Source of the DNA: Geminicoccaceae bacterium
Lineage (GTDB): Bacteria; Pseudomonadota; Alphaproteobacteria; Geminicoccales; Geminicoccaceae
Assembly: GCA_028279345.1 (NCBI GenBank)
Contig: JANQNY010000025.1
Location: 1 to 64,000, forward strand
Length of the DNA: 64,000 bases
Direction of reading: 5' to 3'
Positions 51,319 to 60,694 of the stretch are shown one piece after another; position 1 is the first letter of the stretch, and the number at the start of each line of letters is the position of its first letter. Below the pieces are notes generated by a model. That model had not been told where the DNA came from. It did no database searches and saw nothing but the letters and a program-made list of their open reading frames with translations. The position numbers were made by a program, and so were the translations under genes.

Positions 51319-51333
51319 GGGCGCCCCGCCGAC

Positions 51334-52932
51334 CTACTTGGTCACGTTTCGGTAGTAGACGAGGTCGAACACCGGACCGGAAACGAAGCCTTCGACGTTG
51401 CTGCGGCTCGCCACCTGCTCGTTCTGTTGGAACATGATGGCGAAGGGCGAGCGGACCTGATGCAAGAGCTGCAGCTCCTCGTAGATCTCCTTGCGGCGTT
51501 CGAGGTCCAGCTCGGAGCGCGCGGCTGCCGTCATCTCCGTGATCTCGTCGTCCGCCCAGGCGTTGCGCCAGGCCAGGACGCCGGTGAGGCCAGCCTCTTC
51601 GCTGTTGTCGGGGTTCGAGGCGAAGCTGTCGGCATTCGAGTGCGGGTCGAGATAGTCAGGACCCCAGCGGGCCAGGATAAGCTGGTGCCGGCGGGCGCGG
51701 TACTTGGGCCACAAAGCGCTGCCATCCTGCGGGATGATCTCGGTGCGGATACCGCCCTGCGCGAGCGTGCTCTGCACCGACTGCGCCATGTCCATGAAGG
51801 GTGCGGTGTTGAGGCTATCGATCTGCAGCTCGAAGCCCTCGGGATAGCCGGCCTCCGCCAACAGCGCCTTCGCCTTCTCGACATCGAGCGTATAGGGCAT
51901 CGCATCCGCAGACGCCCACGTTCCCTTCGGCCAGAAGGACTGGTGCTGCACGAACTGGCCCTGGAGGAACGTCTCCTCCATGCCGTCATAGTCGATCAGG
52001 TACTTCATCGCTTCCCAAACCCGAGGGTCGCTCAGCTCCTCCACGGCGACGTTTGCCGCGACGTAGTAGAGCGTGGCCTTGGGATGGTCGGTCACGACGA
52101 TGTCGTCATTGCCGGCGAGACCGGCGATCTGATCCGGCGTGAGCGTACGCGCGATGTCGATGTCGCCATTCTCGAGCAGGAGCCGCTGCGCCGCCGGTTC
52201 TGGGACGTGGCGAATCACGACGCGCTGCATCGCCGGGGCGCCGTGGCGATAGTCGGGATTGCTCTCCATGACCACCGTTTCGTTGGCGTTCCAGGTGACC
52301 AGCTCGAACGCGCCCGATCCGGCGCTGTGGTTCTTGAGCCAGTCATAGCCCATGTCGCCATCGACAGCGTTCGCCTCGACCACCTGCTCGTCGACGACCG
52401 AACCGATCGTCGCCGACAAGGCGTTGAGCACGAGCCCCGGCGAGAAGTCCTCGGTGATGGTGATGCGAAAACGGTTCTCGTCGACCACCTCGATCAGTTC
52501 GTCGACATTGTCCTCGGTCCAGCCAAACTGCGTGACGATGAAGGAGGGTGTCTTGTTGAGCTTGACGACGCGCTTCAGCGAATAGACCGCATCGTCGGGG
52601 CGCACCGGATTGCCGGAATGGAAGGTAAGGTCGGGGCGCATGGTGAAGGTGATGGTCTTGCCGTCGTCCGAGATCTCCCAGCTCTCGACGACACCGCCGA
52701 CGAGCTCGGTGAGATTCTCCGGCTCGTACATCATGATGCGGTCGTAGATGTTGGCACTGACTTCCGCACCATTGAACTCGAAGACCTCGGCGGGATCGAG
52801 CGTAATGATGTCGTCGATACGTCCGCCGACCACGAGCATGTCGGGCGGCGTCTCCGCCATGACTGGCGGCGCGAGCCCGAGGCTCAACAGCAAACCGGTA
52901 GCGATCAGCGGGCGCTTCCAGGCAAGGCCCAT
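51334..52932 (-). CDS. Oligopeptide ABC transporter substrate-binding protein (SBP family 5)
   Basis: A 532-residue periplasmic protein. The signal MGLAWKRPLIATGLLLSLGLAPPVMA precedes the mature domain with ITLDPAEVFEFNGAEVSANIYDRI, ISDDGKTITFTMRPDLTFHSG and the C-terminal SPFAIMFQQNEQVA. The ATG at 52932 is six bases past AAGGAGG; the ATG at 52938 abuts the Shine-Dalgarno and is unlikely. It is first gene of the importer. Ligand cannot be inferred beyond peptide or similar. Confidence 0.92.
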   Translation of the reverse strand: MGLAWKRPLIATGLLLSLGLAPPVMAETPPDMLVVGGRIDDIITLDPAEVFEFNGAEVSANIYDRIMMYEPENLTELVGGVVESWEISDDGKTITFTMRPDLTFHSGNPVRPDDAVYSLKRVVKLNKTPSFIVTQFGWTEDNVDELIEVVDENRFRITITEDFSPGLVLNALSATIGSVVDEQVVEANAVDGDMGYDWLKNHSAGSGAFELVTWNANETVVMESNPDYRHGAPAMQRVVIRHVPEPAAQRLLLENGDIDIARTLTPDQIAGLAGNDDIVVTDHPKATLYYVAANVAVEELSDPRVWEAMKYLIDYDGMEETFLQGQFVQHQSFWPKGTWASADAMPYTLDVEKAKALLAEAGYPEGFELQIDSLNTAPFMDMAQSVQSTLAQGGIRTEIIPQDGSALWPKYRARRHQLILARWGPDYLDPHSNADSFASNPDNSEEAGLTGVLAWRNAWADDEITEMTAAARSELDLERRKEIYEELQLLHQVRSPFAIMFQQNEQVASRSNVEGFVSGPVFDLVYYRNVTK

Positions 52933-53076
52933 CTGCATCCTCCTTCGTTGTTCTCACTCATTTGCGTGGAACGCTGCGCGCTCCGCATTTGAGCATAGCG
53001 ATGAGAACCGCGCGCGGCGCGTCAATTCGGCCTTCGTCCCGTGAGCGCCCTCGACGACGGCTTCACGGCGCATGTC

Positions 53077-54360
53077 TCAGCGCAGCAGGGACGGTAGCGC
53101 CAGCGTCAGCGCCGGCACGTAGGTAACGACGAGCAGCACGGCAATTTGCACGAGCAACATCGGCCAAATGGCGCGGCCGATCTGACCCACGCTCCGTTTG
53201 GCGACCGCAGCACCTACGAACAGGGCGTAGCCGAAGGGCGGCGTCGCCATGCCGATGGCGAAGTTGATCACCACGATGGCGCCGAGGTGGATCGGATCGA
53301 GGCCCAGTTGCGCACCGATGGTGGTTAGCACCCCGCCGAGGATGATCATCGCCGCGACATTGTCCATGATCGCACCGATCAGCAGCAGCACCACGTTCAT
53401 CAGCAAGAGGATCACCAGGGGCTCGCTGGAGATCGCGAGAATCGACTGGGCGAGCATGGCCGGCAGGCGCTCGATGGCGACGAGCCAGCCGAACGCGGCC
53501 GCCGTCGCGATGATGAAGCAGATGATCGAGGTCGTGCGCATCGCGCCGAGCGTGATGCCGAACAGATCGGACCAAGCGAGCTCGCGATAGACAAAGAGAC
53601 CGATGACGAGGCCATAGAGCACACCAACGGCGGCCGCCTCGGTGGGGGTGAAGATGCCGCCATAGATGCCGCCGAGGATGATCACCGGCGCGACGAGCGC
53701 CCACTTCCCGTCGGCGAGAGCGCTCATGAGTTCGCGGCGCGTCGCCCTCGCATCGGCCCTCGGCACGCCCATGCGCCGCGCGCCGACCCAGGCGACACCC
53801 ATGAGGCCCAATGCGATGAGCACGCCCGGGATGACACCGGCGAGGAAGAGCTGAGAGATCGATTCCTCGGCGACGACGCCCCAGATGACCATCGGGATCG
53901 AGGGAGGGATCATCTGCCCGATCGGCCCGGAGGCGGTGGCGAGCGCTGCCGCGAAGTCCCGCCGATACCCGGCGCGCTCCATCTCGGGGATCATGATACC
54001 GCCGACGGCGGCCGTAGTCGCCGGCGCCGAACCGGAGATCGCGGCAAAAAAGGTCGCCGAAAGCACCGTCACCATGCCGAGCCCGCCGGTCACGTGCTTG
54101 ACCAACGCCTGGCCAACCTGAACCAGACGCCGGGACAGGCCGCCGTGCATCATCAGGTCGCCCGCGAGCACGAAGCCTGGAATGGCGAGCAGCGTGAAGA
54201 GCTGAGTCCCGGCGACGGTGCGTTGCGCGAGGACAATGAGGTCGATTTCCGCAATCACGAGGCCGGCAGCGGCCGCAAGCCCCAGCACCGCGACGATCGG
54301 CACGCCGCCCAAAAGCAAGGTGCCGAAGGTGAGCACGATCGCAAGCGCCGCCGCGCTCAT
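53077..54360 (-). CDS. dctM: TRAP transporter large permease (DctM)
   Basis: A 427-residue membrane protein with about 12 helices. GVPIVAVLGLAAAAGL, IPGFVLAGDLMMHGGLSRRLV, SATFFAAISGSAPATTAAVGGIMIPEM and GPIGQMIPPSIPMVIWG are the DctM hallmarks, and NFAIGMATPPFGYALFVG is the second-half ion/substrate motif. It is the sodium-coupled channel of the TRAP system. The ATG overlaps the DctQ stop (ATGA). Confidence 0.94.
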   Translation of the reverse strand: MSAAALAIVLTFGTLLLGGVPIVAVLGLAAAAGLVIAEIDLIVLAQRTVAGTQLFTLLAIPGFVLAGDLMMHGGLSRRLVQVGQALVKHVTGGLGMVTVLSATFFAAISGSAPATTAAVGGIMIPEMERAGYRRDFAAALATASGPIGQMIPPSIPMVIWGVVAEESISQLFLAGVIPGVLIALGLMGVAWVGARRMGVPRADARATRRELMSALADGKWALVAPVIILGGIYGGIFTPTEAAAVGVLYGLVIGLFVYRELAWSDLFGITLGAMRTTSIICFIIATAAAFGWLVAIERLPAMLAQSILAISSEPLVILLLMNVVLLLIGAIMDNVAAMIILGGVLTTIGAQLGLDPIHLGAIVVINFAIGMATPPFGYALFVGAAVAKRSVGQIGRAIWPMLLVQIAVLLVVTYVPALTLALPSLLR

Positions 54361-54833
54361 TCAGAGCGGCCCGGTTCGGCGACACGGGCGAGCGCGTGCA
54401 CCACGATGAGGACGCCCGCCACCGGTGCTGCCAGGTGCAGCGCCTCGATCGGATAGCGCACCGCCGCCGACACCTGGCCCAGGGTCGCTTCGACGTAGCG
54501 CCAACCCGAGACGAGGAGCAGCAGGCCGAAGAGACCGAAAAGCGCATTGATCAGCCGCTCTGCTTGCCGGCGCGCCGCCGCCGGCAAGAGGTCGAGCAGC
54601 AGGGTCAGCCGCACGTGGAAGCCCTCTCGCACGCCCAGCGAACCGGCGAGCAGGACGATCCAGGTGAACAGAAACAAGGCCAGCTCCTCGGTCCAGATGA
54701 GGGCGCTGCCGAGGACGTAGCGGGAGAACACCTGGAGGATGAGGCTCGCCATGCAGACGGCCGTCATCGCCACCACGACCACCCCGGTCGCCCTGGCGAT
54801 GCCGGCCGAAAACGTCAGGAGGAGCGCGCGCAA
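54357..54833 (-). CDS. dctQ: TRAP transporter small permease (DctQ), probable TTG start
   Basis: A 158-residue four-helix protein: GVVVVAMTAVCMASLILQVFSRYVLG, then the DctQ motif IWTEELALFLFTWIVLLAGSLGVREGFHVRL (about residues 45-75) and two further helices. No ATG occurs after the dctP stop; TTG at 54833 lies eight bases beyond it and gives a normal length, while the frame to 54905 would overlap dctP by 65 bp. It pairs with DctM. Confidence 0.85.
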   Translation of the reverse strand: MRALLLTFSAGIARATGVVVVAMTAVCMASLILQVFSRYVLGSALIWTEELALFLFTWIVLLAGSLGVREGFHVRLTLLLDLLPAAARRQAERLINALFGLFGLLLLVSGWRYVEATLGQVSAAVRYPIEALHLAAPVAGVLIVVHALARVAEPGRSE

Positions 54834-54840
54834 GGTCCGC

Positions 54841-55821
54841 TCAGTTGACCTGCTCGAGGGCGGTGTCGAGGACCGATGGACCGATCTCGTCGCGGAACCC
54901 GTCATAGACCGGCTGGACCAGCGCGCGGAACTTGGCAGGGTCCTCGATCTCGTTGACCTCCATCCCCAGGCTCGCGAGGTCCTCGATGATGGCTTGGGTG
55001 TTGCGGGCGTTGATCTCTCGCTGCGCCGCCACCGCCAGGCTTGCCGCCTCGCGTAGGGCCGCTTGATCCTCGCTGCTGAGGCTGTCGAAGGTGCGCTTGG
55101 AGACGAGGTAGACGATCGCGGAATAGGTATGGCGGGTAAGTGACAGGTATTGGGTCACGTCTGCGAACTGGTTGTTGCGGACGACCGCGACCGGGATCTC
55201 CAAACCGTCGATGGTGCCTTGCTGCACGGCGGTGAAGACCTCGCCCCAGGCCATCGGCACCGCGTTGCCGCCGAGCGACTGAAACATCTGCACGTAGACC
55301 GGATTCTGCATCACCCGGTACTTAACGCCGGCAACATCCTCAGGGGTCGCGACCGGCTTGGCATTGTTGATCATGTTGCGGAAACCGCCCTCCGCGAAAC
55401 CGAGTCCGATGATGCCATGCTCCTCCAGGCGTGCGAGCAGCTCCTGGCCCACCTCGCCGTCGAGCACCTCGTGGGCCTGCTGCTCGTCGGCGTAGAGGAA
55501 CGGCATGTCGTTGAGCTGGAAGGCCGGCTCGATGTTGGCGATCACGGCGTTGGTGATCACCGCCGCGTCGAGCGTGCCGAACGACACGCCTTCGAGCATC
55601 TCCTTCTCGTCGCCGAGCTGGCGGTTGGGAAAGAACTGAAGCTCGAAGCGCCCAGGCGCCACCTCGTCGAGTGCCGCCTGCAGCTCGCGCGCAGCGATCG
55701 CGTAGGGATCGGTTTCACCCTCGCCCGTGGTCCAGCCGAACTTGAGCGTCGTCTGCGCCTGGGCGCTCGCAGCACCGAATGCCAAGAGCGCCGCCACGAC
55801 ACAGCCGGTGATCGTCTTCAT
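54841..55821 (-). CDS. dctP: TRAP transporter solute-binding protein (DctP)
   Basis: A 326-residue periplasmic protein. Signal MKTITGCVVAALLAFGAASAQA, then TTLKFGWTTGEGETDPYAIAAREL and FELQFFPNRQLGDEKEMLEGVSFGTLDAAVI. GLGFAEGGFRNMINN carries the region and the KYRVMQNPVYVQMFQSLGGNAVPMAWGEVFTAVQQGTIDGLE segment holds the carboxylate-binding Arg. The conserved Arg suggests an organic-acid ligand. It is first of the dctPQM operon, 25 bp after the amidohydrolase gene. Confidence 0.93.
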   Translation of the reverse strand: MKTITGCVVAALLAFGAASAQAQTTLKFGWTTGEGETDPYAIAARELQAALDEVAPGRFELQFFPNRQLGDEKEMLEGVSFGTLDAAVITNAVIANIEPAFQLNDMPFLYADEQQAHEVLDGEVGQELLARLEEHGIIGLGFAEGGFRNMINNAKPVATPEDVAGVKYRVMQNPVYVQMFQSLGGNAVPMAWGEVFTAVQQGTIDGLEIPVAVVRNNQFADVTQYLSLTRHTYSAIVYLVSKRTFDSLSSEDQAALREAASLAVAAQREINARNTQAIIEDLASLGMEVNEIEDPAKFRALVQPVYDGFRDEIGPSVLDTALEQVN

Positions 55822-55846
55822 TGTTGGTCTCCCTGTTGTGTTCGTT

Positions 55847-56719
55847 TCATTCGAAGCCGTAGAGCACGGCCGGATTGTCCACGAGAATGCGCTGCCGGAC
55901 ACGGGCGTCCGGTACCCACTGCGCCAGCACGTCCATCAGGTCGCCATCATCTGGCATCACAGACTTCAGCGCCGGGTGCGGCCAGTCGGTGGCCCACACG
56001 CACCGCTCGGGGTCCGTACCGACGATTGCCTCTGCGAGCGGCAAGGTGTCAGCCCAAGGCGCCGTAGCTTGACTGCTAAGCCGATAGGGACCCGAGAGCT
56101 TCACCCAGGCGCGACGCTCCTCGACCAGCCTCAACATCTCCCGAAAGCCCGGATCGTCGGGACCGCGGCGCGCTTCCAAATGCCCCATGTGGTCGAACAC
56201 GATGGTCGTCGGCAGCGGCTCCAGCCGTCGCCGAAGATGGGGAAAGGTCGCGACATCGACTAAAAGCTGGAGATGCCAACCCAGCCCGGCGATGCGCGCG
56301 GCCACCGGCTCGAGGGCGCGGTCGCCCGGACCACCGGGGAAGAGCAGGTTGAGCCGCACACCGCGGGCGCCGGCTTCATGCATCCGCTCGAGTTCGGCGT
56401 CGCTGATGTCTTCATCCACCACCACGACCGCACGAAAGCCGCCACCGCCGTCGGCGACCGCATCCAGCGTGCACCGATTGTCGGTTCCGTAGACGCTGGG
56501 CTGGACGATAACGGCACGACGCACGTCGAGCCGGTCCAACATGTGCCGGTAGGCCGAGAGTGGCGCCGGCGGTGGCGTGTAGCCGCGCTCGGGGCTGAAG
56601 GGGTAGGCCTCGGCCGGGCCGAAGATATGAGCGTGGCAGTCGCACGCATCCGGCGGCACAACGACCGAAGGCGCACGCGGATCGGCAGCCGCGGGCAGAC
56701 AGTCCGGTTCGCTCGTCAA
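55847..56719 (-). CDS. Amidohydrolase-family lactonase (LigI-like), TTG start
   Basis: A 290-residue TIM-barrel metal-dependent hydrolase. DACDCHAHIFGPAEAYPF (about residues 24-41) has the H-x-H metal motif, VIVQPSVYGTDN and GVRLNLLF follow, TIVFDHMGHLE supplies a His and ATDWPHP the catalytic Asp. This matches cluster COG3618 and 2-pyrone-4,6-dicarboxylate lactonase LigI and sugar-lactone relatives. No ATG is in reach; TTG 56719 is the best start. It lies directly upstream of dctPQM, so the TRAP system may import its lactone or product acid. Confidence 0.85.
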   Translation of the reverse strand: MTSEPDCLPAAADPRAPSVVVPPDACDCHAHIFGPAEAYPFSPERGYTPPPAPLSAYRHMLDRLDVRRAVIVQPSVYGTDNRCTLDAVADGGGGFRAVVVVDEDISDAELERMHEAGARGVRLNLLFPGGPGDRALEPVAARIAGLGWHLQLLVDVATFPHLRRRLEPLPTTIVFDHMGHLEARRGPDDPGFREMLRLVEERRAWVKLSGPYRLSSQATAPWADTLPLAEAIVGTDPERCVWATDWPHPALKSVMPDDGDLMDVLAQWVPDARVRQRILVDNPAVLYGFE

Positions 56720-56795
56720 GGCGCAGACGCTCTCTTCAGCCGGCGGGCGACGCTACGTGCGCACGGCGAGCAAGGACGCGCGCCGTCAGCCGCGC

Positions 56796-57275
56796 TCAAA
56801 ACGGGATATCGTCGTCGAAACCGGACGAGGAGGTCGACGAGCCGCCGCCGCGCGGGCCGGCAAAGTCCTCCTCGCGCGGGCCACCGACGGAGCGGCCGCC
56901 GCTCTCCATTCCGCCGCCTTCGGCACGCGGCCCGACGAGCTGCAGCTCGCCCTTGAACCGGCCGATCACGACCTCGGTGGTGTACCGGTCCTGGCCCGAC
57001 TGGTCCTGCCATTTGCGGGTCTGCAGCTGGCCCTCGAGGTAGACCGTGCTGCCCTTCCGCAGATAGCGCTCGGCGACGTCGGCGAGGTTGTCGTTGAAGA
57101 TGACCACCCGATGCCACTCGGTCCGCTCCTGCGTCTCACCGCTCTGTCGGTCCCGCCAGCGCTCGCTCGTCGCAACGCTAAGGTTGACGACCTTCATGTT
57201 GCTCTGGGTCATCCGCACCTCGGGATCGCGCCCCAGATTGCCGACGAGGATCACCTTGTTCACCGAGCCTGCCAT
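56796..57275 (-). CDS. ssb: Single-stranded DNA-binding protein
   Basis: A 159-residue SSB. The OB fold ([73 protein letters not shown]) is standard, followed by a Gly/Ser-rich linker and the acidic tail DDDIPF that binds partner proteins. The ATG at 57275 with AGGAG upstream is preferred over GTG 57278. It binds ssDNA in replication and repair. Confidence 0.95.
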   Translation of the reverse strand: MAGSVNKVILVGNLGRDPEVRMTQSNMKVVNLSVATSERWRDRQSGETQERTEWHRVVIFNDNLADVAERYLRKGSTVYLEGQLQTRKWQDQSGQDRYTTEVVIGRFKGELQLVGPRAEGGGMESGGRSVGGPREEDFAGPRGGGSSTSSSGFDDDIPF

Positions 57276-57332
57276 CACTCACTCCTGAAGGTTGGCCGCG
57301 GTCGCACGGCGGCTCGTCCATCATGCCCGCGG

Positions 57333-58223
57333 CTAGGAGGCCAAGTCCATGGCGCTGCGTGGGGCCGCCACCTTCGTCACCACGTGCCGGCGAATGTGCG
57401 CCGCCATGGCCTCGACCGCGGGCGTAGCACCCGCCGCCCGAACATAGAGATTAACCGCGAAGAGCGGGAGCGGCGGCAGGCCGATCTCGGCGGGGACCAG
57501 TTCGAGACCCGGCGGCAGCGAGCTGGGCAGCAGCGCCGTCACCGCGAGATCGGCTTCCACGGTCGCCATCATCGTCTGCATCTGGCTCGTGTCGCAGGCG
57601 ATGCGAAACTCGCGTTCCACCTTGGCCAACGCCTGGACGGCCGGTATGCGAAAGCAGCAGGTCTCTGCACCCACAGCGAGCGGCAGAGGAACCTTGCGCG
57701 CCGCCGAGCCGCCGCGCACCTGGGCCCATGTCAAGCGTTCGCGCAAGAGCGTCTCGCCGCCGGCGCCGATACCCTGCTCCGTGGTCAGACAGAGGTCGAT
57801 CGTGCCATCCGCCATGGCCTCCAAGAGCTCGACGCTGATGCGGTCGTCGATGTGGACACGAACCCGCGGACAGGCGCGATCGAAAGCAGCAAGGATCGGT
57901 GGAAGATAGGGTGCCACGAGATCGTGCGGCATGCCGAGGCGCACCTCACCGGCCATCTCGGGCATGCGCATCAGCTGCCAGATCTCGTCGTTGAGCGCGA
58001 CCAGTCGGCGGGCTCGGGCTAGCAGCCGCTCGCCCGCATCTGCGAGCCGCAAGCGGCGGCCCTCACGGCGGAACAGCTCGACCGCGAGCTGCTCCTCCAA
58101 CCGCTTGATCTGTTGGCTCACCGCTGCCTGCGTGAGGTGCAGCTGATGCGCCGTCGCCGTCACGCTGCCGGTCTCGGCGACCGCGACGAAGCTGCGCAAG
58201 AGCGCCGTGTCGAGGTTACGCAT
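57333..58223 (-). CDS. LysR-family transcriptional regulator
   Basis: A 296-residue LTTR. The N-terminal winged HTH (LLRSFVAVAETGSVTATAHQLHLTQAAVSQQIKRLEEQLAVELFRREG) is followed by the effector domain (EVRLGMPHDLVAPYLPPIL ... LELVPAEIGLPPLPLFAVNLYVR). It is divergent from the DUF1127 gene, whose promoter it may control. A repeated CGTTATCA element occurs in the intergenic region (about 58240-58275). Regulated genes and effector are unknown. Confidence 0.92.
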   Translation of the reverse strand: MRNLDTALLRSFVAVAETGSVTATAHQLHLTQAAVSQQIKRLEEQLAVELFRREGRRLRLADAGERLLARARRLVALNDEIWQLMRMPEMAGEVRLGMPHDLVAPYLPPILAAFDRACPRVRVHIDDRISVELLEAMADGTIDLCLTTEQGIGAGGETLLRERLTWAQVRGGSAARKVPLPLAVGAETCCFRIPAVQALAKVEREFRIACDTSQMQTMMATVEADLAVTALLPSSLPPGLELVPAEIGLPPLPLFAVNLYVRAAGATPAVEAMAAHIRRHVVTKVAAPRSAMDLAS

Positions 58224-58324
58224 GGCATGTCATCACGTTTCGTTATCAAGACACTTAAGAACATTCGTTATCATGATATGCCGCCTTCGCCTAGTCTGCA
58301 GGCCTAGCAGCGAGGGGACCTGCG

Positions 58325-58621
58325 ATGCGGAGCGAAATGGCGAAGGAGCGGCGCGGCGTGGCGCGGTCGGGTCAAGAGCATGCCTGGCTGGCGAGCGCCT
58401 GGTCGACGGTTGTACGCGTGTTCCAGGTCGCGGAGCAGCGGCGCAAGCTCGCGCAGCTCGACGAACGCGCGCTCAGCGACATCGGCATCACGCGGAGCCA
58501 AGCCGAGTTCGAAGCCGGGCGAGCGCCATGGGACCTGCCGGCGCGCAACACGGAACGTGATGCTAGCGCGGCAACTGGACGAGCGCGCGGAGACCGCCCA
58601 ATGGTGAAGTGTCCAGGCTGA
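58325..58621 (+). CDS. DUF1127 small protein
   Basis: A 98-residue basic protein. VVRVFQVAEQRRKLAQLDERALSDIGITRSQAEFEAGRAPWDLP (about residues 28-71) is the DUF1127 motif (R-x-x-L-x-x-L-[DS]-[DE]-x-x-L-x-D-I-G-[LI]-[TS]-R). Such small proteins in alphaproteobacteria bind RNA or affect sRNA maturation and metabolism. GAGGGG precedes the ATG; ATG 58337 is possible. The end overlaps the histidine kinase 3' end by 59 bp on the other strand, so the C-terminal 25 residues are probably unconserved. Confidence 0.75.
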   Translation: MRSEMAKERRGVARSGQEHAWLASAWSTVVRVFQVAEQRRKLAQLDERALSDIGITRSQAEFEAGRAPWDLPARNTERDASAATGRARGDRPMVKCPG

Positions 58622-60002
58622 TGCCACCGCCGTGCGCCAGGGCGACATCGCGGGCGATCGTAAGGCCCATGCCGATGCCCGCCGTCGGCTGGCTGCGCGC
58701 GGTATCGCCACGGTAGAAAGGTTCGAAGACGCGCTCACGCGCCGCCGCTGGGACACCTGGGCCGTCGTCGTCGACGAGACAGGTGATGCTGTCGCGTCCG
58801 ACACGGACCGAGACCTGCACGTTCGAGGCGTGGCGCACGGCGTTGTCAATGAGGTTGGCGAGCATCCGCTCGACGGCGACGGGCCGTACGGTGACGTCGA
58901 CGCCCTTCGCCTGGGCAAGATCGAAGGTCACCGGTTGGCGATTGCGCACGGCACGCGCCACGATGCGACCCAACAGCTTGTCGAGCGGCACCGTCTGCAT
59001 GAGCTCCTGCGCTTCGCTACGCGCGAAGTCGAGATAGGCGTCGACCAGACGGCGCATTTCGGCGACGTCCTCGGCAAGCGCGCGCAGCTCGTCCTGATCG
59101 TCCGCTGCCGGATGCGACTCGCCTGGGTCGTCGGCATCGGCGCCCATCAGCTCGAGCTCCAGCGCCATCCGTGTAAGCGGCGTCGAGAGATCGTGCGAGA
59201 CGGCGGCAAGCATGTTGGTGCGCTGCTCCAGATGCCGCAGGATCCGCTGACGCATTCGGTTGTAGGCGAGCGCCGCCTGGCGGATCTCGATGGCACCTTC
59301 GAGCCTGACATCACCCAGGTCACGCCCCTTGCCGAAGCTGTCCGCCGCCCTGGCAAGGCGCCCGATCGGCCGGACCTGCCGGCCCAGAAAGTAGATGGCG
59401 AGCACCGCGAGCAGCAGCGACGCCCCCACCATCCAGGCCACCAGCAGTACGGTTGTCGACGTATCGACCCGCTTGCGGTCGGGCAGGACCCGCAACAGCC
59501 CGTCGTCGAGTTGGACGTAGACGGCGACGCGATCGACCTGGTCGGGGCGCGTGTCGATGCGGAACGGGTGATCGAGCCGTTGCTCGAAGATGTCACGCAG
59601 CCGCTCGTCGAGCGCCTCGACCGGGCTGAAGCCGCTGCGCTCGGTGGCCTCCTCCAGCACACCGCCTGGCTCGAGCGACAGCGCGAAGCCTGTGTGGCGG
59701 CGCGCCGCTGTTAGAATCTCTCGGCGCGCTTCGCGGTCGGGGGCTTCCTCGAGTTGTTCGACCAGCCAGGCCACATCACCGGCGACCCCGATCGCGAGCC
59801 AGCGGCTGACTGTCTCCCAGTGGCGGTCGTAGAAGATCACGACCAGGACGATCTGCAACACCACCAACGGCACGATGACGATGAGCAGGGAGCGGCCGAA
59901 CAGGGTCCGCGGCATCCAGCCGGCCGACCACCGCCAGCCGAACCGGCGAATCGCCACGGTCGTCGGCCGCAGGCGGCGGATCATCGGTCCAACGGTCGCC
60001 AT
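58563..60002 (-). CDS. Sensor histidine kinase (EnvZ-like), partner of PetR
   Basis: A 479-residue membrane sensor. Two transmembrane helices (LLIVIVPLVVLQIVLVVIFY and VLLVAWMVGASLLLAVLAIYFLG) flank a periplasmic domain of about 120 residues. A HAMP segment precedes the H-box AAVSHDLSTPLTRMALELE; N-box NLIDNAVRHAS, G1 DDDGPGVP and G2 GIGMGLTIA follow. The ATG overlaps the petR stop (TGATG). It probably phosphorylates PetR; stimulus unknown. Confidence 0.92.
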   Translation of the reverse strand: MATVGPMIRRLRPTTVAIRRFGWRWSAGWMPRTLFGRSLLIVIVPLVVLQIVLVVIFYDRHWETVSRWLAIGVAGDVAWLVEQLEEAPDREARREILTAARRHTGFALSLEPGGVLEEATERSGFSPVEALDERLRDIFEQRLDHPFRIDTRPDQVDRVAVYVQLDDGLLRVLPDRKRVDTSTTVLLVAWMVGASLLLAVLAIYFLGRQVRPIGRLARAADSFGKGRDLGDVRLEGAIEIRQAALAYNRMRQRILRHLEQRTNMLAAVSHDLSTPLTRMALELELMGADADDPGESHPAADDQDELRALAEDVAEMRRLVDAYLDFARSEAQELMQTVPLDKLLGRIVARAVRNRQPVTFDLAQAKGVDVTVRPVAVERMLANLIDNAVRHASNVQVSVRVGRDSITCLVDDDGPGVPAAARERVFEPFYRGDTARSQPTAGIGMGLTIARDVALAHGGGISLDTSPLGGLRALVQLPR

Positions 60003-60694
60003 CAGCGCACCCCGCGCAGCGTGTAGCCGCGGCCCCGGACCGTAACTAGGAAGTGCGGCTGGCGCGGGTCGTCCTCGATCTTGCGCCGCAGCCGCGCAAT
60101 CTGCGTGTCCACCGCCCGGTCGTCTCCGACGATCTCCGCCTCATCCGCGAGCCACGGGCGATTGAAGACCCGGCCCGGCGCCGCCACGAGCGTGGCGAGC
60201 AACTGCCGCTCGCCCGAGGTGAGGTGGACCGGCGTACCGTCGCGGGTCAAGGTCTCATGCACACGATCAAAGCAAAACGGGCCGAAGCGGATCTCTGCAG
60301 GCGCGGTGGCGCGCGTCGGCGCGGCGCGATCCAGGATGCGCTGCACGCGCAACAGGAGTTCGCGCGGTTCGAACGGCTTGGTGAGATAGTCGTCGGCGCC
60401 CGCCTCGAGGCCTTTGATGCGATCCTCAACCTCCTTGCGCGCCGTGAGGAGGAGAATCGGAACGTCACCGCTGTCCCGCAGCTCACCCGTCAGGTCGAGA
60501 CCGCTCGCATCGGGTAGCATGACGTCAACCACCAACAAGTCGAAGTCGAAGCGCTTCAGCGCCGCGCGCGCGGCATCGACATCCGCGGCTACGGACACGT
60601 GATAGCCACTCCTCGTCAAGAAGCGCTGGAGCAGTGCGCGCAGCCGATCGTCATCGTCGACCACCAGGAGATGCCGGGCTCCGTCCGTGTTCAG
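60002..60694 (-). CDS. petR: OmpR-family response regulator PetR, probable CTG start
   Basis: A 230-residue regulator: receiver domain with LLVVDDDDRLR, phospho-acceptor Asp in VVDVMLPDASG and Lys in YLTKPF, then a winged-helix DNA-binding domain (LTSGERQLLATLVAAPGRVFNRPWL and DTQIARLRRKIEDD). The first GTG (60664) would remove half of beta strand 1; a CTG at 60694 preceded by GGAGGGG with a five-base gap adds NTDGARHLL, normal for the family, and overlaps the upstream stop as CTGA. Order MarR-OmpR-kinase matches petP-petR of Rhodobacter, needed for cytochrome bc1 expression. Confidence 0.85.
   Translation of the reverse strand: MNTDGARHLLVVDDDDRLRALLQRFLTRSGYHVSVAADVDAARAALKRFDFDLLVVDVMLPDASGLDLTGELRDSGDVPILLLTARKEVEDRIKGLEAGADDYLTKPFEPRELLLRVQRILDRAAPTRATAPAEIRFGPFCFDRVHETLTRDGTPVHLTSGERQLLATLVAAPGRVFNRPWLADEAEIVGDDRAVDTQIARLRRKIEDDPRQPHFLVTVRGRGYTLRGVR

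Noticed and set aside
50158..52992. Open frame of 944 codons on the plus strand opposite the Dpp-like operon.
   Set aside because: It is antisense to three well-supported genes, shows His/Arg/Asp-rich composition typical of the complement of GC-rich coding DNA, and has no domain.
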